Shown here one piece after another: positions 59,520-64,000 of a DNA stretch of 64,000 bases. Numbering within the stretch: the stretch's first letter is position 1; every line of letters begins with the position of its first letter. The position numbers were made by a program, and so were the translations under genes. The notes under the pieces are model-generated. The model was not told the DNA's origin and made no database searches. It worked only from the letters and a program-made list of their open reading frames with translations. The stretch comes from Lysinibacillus_B sp036662795 (GTDB lineage Bacteria; Bacillota; Bacilli; Bacillales_A; Planococcaceae): positions 1 through 64,000 of the forward strand of contig NZ_JBAFWZ010000015.1 of the NCBI RefSeq assembly GCF_036662795.1, given 5' to 3'.

Positions 59520-62500
59520 TTATAACTCCCTTGTGACTTTTGCTTTATCTACAATGCTATAAATAATCGGAACAACGAATAATGTAAGCAGCGTTGATGT
59601 TAGTAATCCCCCTATTACAACAATTGCCATAGGCTGATTCATTTCTGTTCCTTCTCCTATTCCTAAAGCTAGTGGAACGAGCCCTAGAATCGTCGTTAGT
59701 GCCGTCATTAAAATCGGACGAAGTCGATCCTGTGTGCCATTAATAATTGCTTCCACAGTTGCTTGTCCTTCTCGTTTCTTTTGATTAATATAATCCACGA
59801 GAACAATGCCATTATTGACGACAATACCTACAAGTACAAGTACCCCGATGATTGCTGTTACCCCGAGAAGTGTATTTGTTATCGTTAATGAAAGAGCAAC
59901 GCCAATGACCATTAGCGGCACACTTAGCAGCATAATAAATGGATATCTGAATGATTCGAACTGTGCAGCCATCACAATATAGACGAGAATGACGGATAGA
60001 AGAATAGCTAGTATCATATCATCCTTCGCACTATCGAATAGCTCACGATCACCACTGAACACAATTCGTGTTTCTTCTGGTACGTCCACCTTAGCAATAG
60101 CCTTATCTATTGTCGAAGATATGCTACTTAGAGATTCTGTCGTCTTATATTTGACGAAGAAGGCCACGGCCGAAGCTTGATCAGACCGACGAATAGCCGT
60201 TTGCCCTTCTGCTACCTTTACATCTGCAACATCCTGTAGCTCAACAAAAACCCCTGAATTTGTTCGAAGCTTCATTGTTTTTAAGGCGTCGATACTTGTT
60301 TTGTATTCGTCGCCATAGCCCGTATAAACCGCCAATACAGCATTATCCTCTGCAATCATTTGTGTTGTAAATAAGCCTCTAGTCATGCTGTTTACTGTTG
60401 TTGCTATTTGAGCCGGTAACATTCCATAGGCATTTGCCTTCTCTCGGTCCACCTCGATTTGAATTTCCTCGACTGTATAATCTAAATCGGTCATCACTTC
60501 TACCACTTCATCTTGCTGCTGTAGCTCCGTTTGAATATTAGCAACCGTTTCATGCAATCGTTTTTCATTTGTATCTGTCGCTCGGAATGAAATTTGATTT
60601 GGTGTGGAGCCAGAAGAGGTCGATAAGTTAAATGTTACTTCTGCTCGTTCTCCAATCAATTCCTTTACATCATCTTCTACTTGCTCCGTAAAATCAAATA
60701 CTGATCGCTCTCGCTCTTCTAATGGTAGTAACCTTACATAAAGCTCTGCGGTATTTTCATTCGACGTACCGCGTGAAAGAGACTGCTGATCGCCACCAAT
60801 TAAGCTAACTAGCGTATCAACTTCTGGCTCACCTTTAATACGCGCCTCAATTTCTGCCACAACCTTTTCTGTTGCAGTTAATGAGGTACCTTTAGGTAGG
60901 TCCACACTAATCGTTACAAACCCTTCATCCGTAGCGGGTATAAATTCTGTGCCTGTTCGAATTAGAATCACACATGAGGCGACAAAAAGTAAAACTGTCC
61001 CTCCTAAAACAACTGCTCGATGCTTTAATGACCAGAGGATACCTTTTCTATAATTTCTATATAACACTGACTTTTCACGCTGCGAGACTAAATCGCCATT
61101 CCTCTTTGCTAAAAATTTACTTGCAAGCATCGGCACAACGGTTAACGAAACGATAAGAGATGCGAATAAACTAAAGGAAATGGTCAATGCAAACTCCGTA
61201 AAAATTTTCCCGATTAAACCTGATATAAATATAACTGGTACAAATACGGCAACAGTTGTTAACGTGGATGCAATAATCGCAACGCCAACCTCTTTCGCGC
61301 CAATAGAAGCTGCCTCTTTCGGCGTTTTACCAAGAGCAATATGTCGCTCGATATTTTCAATGACAACAATAGCGTTATCAACAAGCATTCCGATGCCAAG
61401 TGCTAATGCACCAAGGGTTAAAATATTTAGCGAAAAATCCGCAAAATACATAAGGACAAATGTCACGATGACTGAATATGGTATCGCAATTCCTACAATA
61501 ATCGGACTTTTTAAGCCGCGCAGGAAAAGAAATAACACAAGCATTGCGAAGAAACCACCAAAAAGTAATGAAGAACTAATATTACTTATCGCAAGCTTGA
61601 CATAGTCGCCTTGATCAAATAAAGTAAGTGCACTGACGCCTGAATATTGTGGCTTTTCTAGCAACTCATCTAAGGCTACCCTAAAAGCATCCGAAACTTC
61701 TGCAGTATTGGCGCCAGATTCCTGCAACACAGACAGTAGGACAGCAGGATTTTCCCCTACCCTTGTAATGGTTTGTTGCTCTTGCTCAGCTCGCTGGACA
61801 GCAGCCACATCTCGCAGCTTTAATGCTTCTCCAGTTAATGGATTTACCGTAAGCGTCAGGTCGGCAATTTCCTCAGGTGACGTAAATGTACTCAGTATTC
61901 GTGTAGTAAGTAGCTGTCCCTGCTCGGTATTGACCGATTCACCTGGCAAAGAAATATTACTCGCCTGCACAAGCTGCACAATATCTCCTTGAGTTAATCC
62001 TTGTTCTTCAAGGGCTTTCGAATCTAACTCTATCCTAATTTCCTCTATAATCTTGCCAGAAACAGTTACACTAGCTACGCCTTCTGTACGTTTAAGCTCT
62101 TGCTCTAACTCTTCTGCAATTGATCTTACATCAACATCTGTCGACTCTGCTTGAAGAGCTAGCTGAATAATAGGAAACTGTGACGGATCAAACTTAAGAA
62201 AACTCGGTTTACCAGCATCCTCTGGTAATTGAATTAAATCAAGTCGCTGCAGCACTTCGTATTGCAGTTCATCCATATCACTTGACCAATCAAACTCTAA
62301 TATAATTAAATTAGCGCTTTCCTGGGAGGTCGATTGAATTTTCTTAATCCCTGGTAGAGTTGCTAAAACTTCCTCTAATGGTTTCGTTACTTTTTCATTG
62401 ACCTCCGTTGGACTAGCTCCTGGGTAACTCGTAACAACAACGCCAATTGGAGGATTTAGATCTGGTATTAACGTAATTGGTATTTTGAATAAGGATACCG

Positions 62501-62576
62501 CACCTAAGATTAATACAAGCGCCATTGTTACAATTGTAAAAACGGGGCGCTTGATGGAAAAATTACTAATTTTCAT
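59520..62576 (-). CDS. RND-family efflux transporter, SwrC/AcrB-like
   Basis: A 1018-residue protein with the twelve-helix, two-porter-domain layout of RND permeases. Recognisable segments are the N-terminal SIKRPVFTIVTMALVLILGAV, SYPGASPTEVNEKV, the proton-relay helix 4 ALALGIGMLVDNAIVVIENI and the helix 10-11 region GIVVNNGIVLVDYIN. Gram-positive members include B. subtilis SwrC, which gives surfactin resistance. No membrane-fusion or outer-membrane partner is expected here. Cotranscribed with the downstream extended SDR. Confidence 0.9.
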   Translation of the reverse strand: MKISNFSIKRPVFTIVTMALVLILGAVSLFKIPITLIPDLNPPIGVVVTSYPGASPTEVNEKVTKPLEEVLATLPGIKKIQSTSQESANLIILEFDWSSDMDELQYEVLQRLDLIQLPEDAGKPSFLKFDPSQFPIIQLALQAESTDVDVRSIAEELEQELKRTEGVASVTVSGKIIEEIRIELDSKALEEQGLTQGDIVQLVQASNISLPGESVNTEQGQLLTTRILSTFTSPEEIADLTLTVNPLTGEALKLRDVAAVQRAEQEQQTITRVGENPAVLLSVLQESGANTAEVSDAFRVALDELLEKPQYSGVSALTLFDQGDYVKLAISNISSSLLFGGFFAMLVLFLFLRGLKSPIIVGIAIPYSVIVTFVLMYFADFSLNILTLGALALGIGMLVDNAIVVIENIERHIALGKTPKEAASIGAKEVGVAIIASTLTTVAVFVPVIFISGLIGKIFTEFALTISFSLFASLIVSLTVVPMLASKFLAKRNGDLVSQREKSVLYRNYRKGILWSLKHRAVVLGGTVLLFVASCVILIRTGTEFIPATDEGFVTISVDLPKGTSLTATEKVVAEIEARIKGEPEVDTLVSLIGGDQQSLSRGTSNENTAELYVRLLPLEERERSVFDFTEQVEDDVKELIGERAEVTFNLSTSSGSTPNQISFRATDTNEKRLHETVANIQTELQQQDEVVEVMTDLDYTVEEIQIEVDREKANAYGMLPAQIATTVNSMTRGLFTTQMIAEDNAVLAVYTGYGDEYKTSIDALKTMKLRTNSGVFVELQDVADVKVAEGQTAIRRSDQASAVAFFVKYKTTESLSSISSTIDKAIAKVDVPEETRIVFSGDRELFDSAKDDMILAILLSVILVYIVMAAQFESFRYPFIMLLSVPLMVIGVALSLTITNTLLGVTAIIGVLVLVGIVVNNGIVLVDYINQKKREGQATVEAIINGTQDRLRPILMTALTTILGLVPLALGIGEGTEMNQPMAIVVIGGLLTSTLLTLFVVPIIYSIVDKAKVTREL

Positions 62577-62690
62577 ATGATGACCCTTTCTACTTCTAGC
62601 TAATTATTGTATTCGCCCTTTCTTATCTATTCCCTTTACTTTTCTAGAAAAATTTCCAATCCTTTAGAAATTGTTCATATTTTCGTAAAA

Positions 62691-62727
62691 GAAAAACCTA
62701 AAAGCAGGTAAAGTACGTGCTTTTAGG
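62691..62727 (-). terminator. Terminator of prfC
   Basis: CCTAAAAGCA / TGCTTTTAGG followed on the minus strand by TTTTTCTTTT. Confidence 0.87.
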
Positions 62728-62735
62728 CTTTCCAT

Positions 62736-64000
62736 TTATAGTAAGCTGTATAACTGAATATGCTCGTTTTTCTCAGAGAACCAGCGCATAGCGAATTCAT
62801 TTTCAAATAAGAATACTAAATGATCATAACGATCCTTCACTAGCATTGATCGAGCAGAGTGCATAGACTCTTTAACTTCAGACTCATTTTCAATCCATCG
62901 AGCGATTTTCGAGCCGATTGGTTCCATTTTCACTTCAACATTATATTCATTCTTCATTCGGTGTTCAAACACTTCGAACTGTAATTGACCTACCGCACCA
63001 AGAATAACCTCTTCAGTGTGAAGGGTTTTGAAGTATTGAATTGCTCCCTCTTGCACGAGCTGCAATACACCTTTTTGGAACTGCTTCCCTTTCATAACGT
63101 TTTTCGCCGTAACGCGCATAAAAATCTCAGGCGTAAACTGTGGAAGCTTTTCAAATTGGAATAATTTCTTGCCACCAACTACTGTATCCCCAATTTGGTA
63201 CGTGCCTGTGTCATATAAACCAATAATATCACCAGCAACTGCTTCTTCTACTGTTTCGCGATCATCAGCAAGGAATTGCGTAGACTGTGTGACTTTGAAT
63301 GATTTACCCGTACGAGTAAGCGACATATTCATTCCACGCTCAAACTTCCCTGAAACGATACGCACGAACGCGATTCGGTCACGGTGTGCAGGGTTCATGT
63401 TCGCTTGAATTTTAAAGATAAAGCCAGAGAAGTCATTATGCTCTACTGGGTCGATAAACTGCTCATCTTCCGTAATACGAGGCTGCGGTACAGGTGCAAA
63501 TTGTAAATACGTATCAAGGAATGTTTGCACACCGAAGTTTGTTAAAGCCGAGCCGAAAAATACAGGCGTTAATTCACCACGGCGAATTTTTTCTTCTGAG
63601 TATTGGTTACCTGCCTCATTTAATAGCTCAATATCATCCATCGCTTGCGTATAGTATGATGTAACCTTCATTGGATGATCGACAGCAAGCTCTCCGTTTT
63701 CATCAATTGGTAAGAAACGGTCGCCTTCCTCTGTACGGAATTGCTCGATACGTTTATTGTATCGATCGTAAATCCCTAGGAATTCTTTCCCCATACCAAT
63801 TGGCCAGTTCATTGGATAAGCTGAAATGCCCAGCACTTCTTCCAGCTCTTCAATAAGATCAAGCGGCTCCTTCCCTTGGCGATCTAACTTGTTAATAAAT
63901 GTGAAAATCGGAATACCACGCATTTTACACACTTTAAATAGCTTTAGGGTTTGTGCCTCGATCCCTTTCGCAGCATCTACAACCATCACTGCTGAGTCTA
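62736..64000 (-). CDS. prfC: Peptide chain release factor 3, C-terminal part
   Basis: The visible 421 codons cover the end of the GTPase domain (DSAVMVVDAAKGIEAQTLKL, NKLDR) and the following translation-factor domains. The gene enters from the right edge without an in-window start. RF3 is a GTPase that releases RF1/RF2 from the ribosome after termination. Length and motifs (FGSALTNFGVQTFLD, GAVGQLQFEVFEHR) are typical. Terminator nine bases after the stop. Confidence 0.93.
   Translation of the reverse strand, partial: DSAVMVVDAAKGIEAQTLKLFKVCKMRGIPIFTFINKLDRQGKEPLDLIEELEEVLGISAYPMNWPIGMGKEFLGIYDRYNKRIEQFRTEEGDRFLPIDENGELAVDHPMKVTSYYTQAMDDIELLNEAGNQYSEEKIRRGELTPVFFGSALTNFGVQTFLDTYLQFAPVPQPRITEDEQFIDPVEHNDFSGFIFKIQANMNPAHRDRIAFVRIVSGKFERGMNMSLTRTGKSFKVTQSTQFLADDRETVEEAVAGDIIGLYDTGTYQIGDTVVGGKKLFQFEKLPQFTPEIFMRVTAKNVMKGKQFQKGVLQLVQEGAIQYFKTLHTEEVILGAVGQLQFEVFEHRMKNEYNVEVKMEPIGSKIARWIENESEVKESMHSARSMLVKDRYDHLVFLFENEFAMRWFSEKNEHIQLYSLL

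Overview
The window comes from a low-GC, spore-forming Gram-positive bacterium of the Bacillaceae/Planococcaceae type (Lysinibacillus, Solibacillus or Viridibacillus are the closest fits I can suggest). The reasons are strong AGGAGG ribosome binding sites, frequent TTG/GTG starts, a Spo0E-type protein, a sporulation-type histidine kinase, an acetylase-branch lysine pathway (dapH-dapL) and a gene order recalling the Bacillus subtilis yko-yku region. The genus is an inference. No rRNA, tRNA or CRISPR array was seen.

Region 1 (1-18 kb) is accessory-like. It holds the 5' end of deoD, a zinc alcohol dehydrogenase with a divergent TetR regulator, a broken two-helix membrane gene, a stalk-domain secreted protein, an atypical Ohr/OsmC protein, a GNAT enzyme and a FAD oxidoreductase. 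These are followed by an HNH nuclease, a MazG-like pyrophosphohydrolase, a NERD-domain gene remnant, and a CitR-like regulator divergent from a trans-aconitate-methyltransferase-like gene. Then come an alanine/sodium symporter, thpR, a DUF6155 gene, and a TOTE-type primase/helicase gene interrupted by two in-frame stops.

Region 2 (17.4-28.3 kb) is bounded by two related repeat arrays in opposite orientations. Their units are 21 or 31 bp and begin with ACTAGCCA. Between them lie an RlmI-like methyltransferase, yoxD, a SLAP-domain protein, a DUF389 membrane protein, a Tad2-like (DUF2829) gene with an SDR gene, queT with a structured leader, and an MFS exporter. An intact IS1182-family element (26383-28251) sits in the loop of what was a bidirectional terminator, with an 8-bp target duplication.

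Region 3 (28.3-35.6 kb) links ribonucleotide reduction to vitamin B12. A cobalamin riboswitch with a terminator precedes nrdHIEF (class Ib reductase), and a cbiZ-cbiB-cobD-cobC cobinamide salvage operon lies just upstream on the same strand. This suggests the B12-independent reductase is shut off when B12 is available.

Region 4 (35.6-64 kb) is mostly core: dapL, dapH, ccpC, darB, a GGDEF-EAL protein, ppk1-ppx, cheV, ykwC, a Spo0E-like gene, ykvS, a CPBP membrane protein, a lipoprotein, an MhqR-like regulator and a sporulation-type kinase. These are followed by a B12-binding radical SAM protein, a polysaccharide deacetylase, a Ktr potassium channel subunit, a TerC/Mn exporter under a yybP-ykoY riboswitch, an extended SDR, an RND transporter, and the 3' part of prfC. 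I found no complete new system. The best candidates for something undescribed are the paired repeat arrays, the queT leader, and the split-terminator insertion of the IS.
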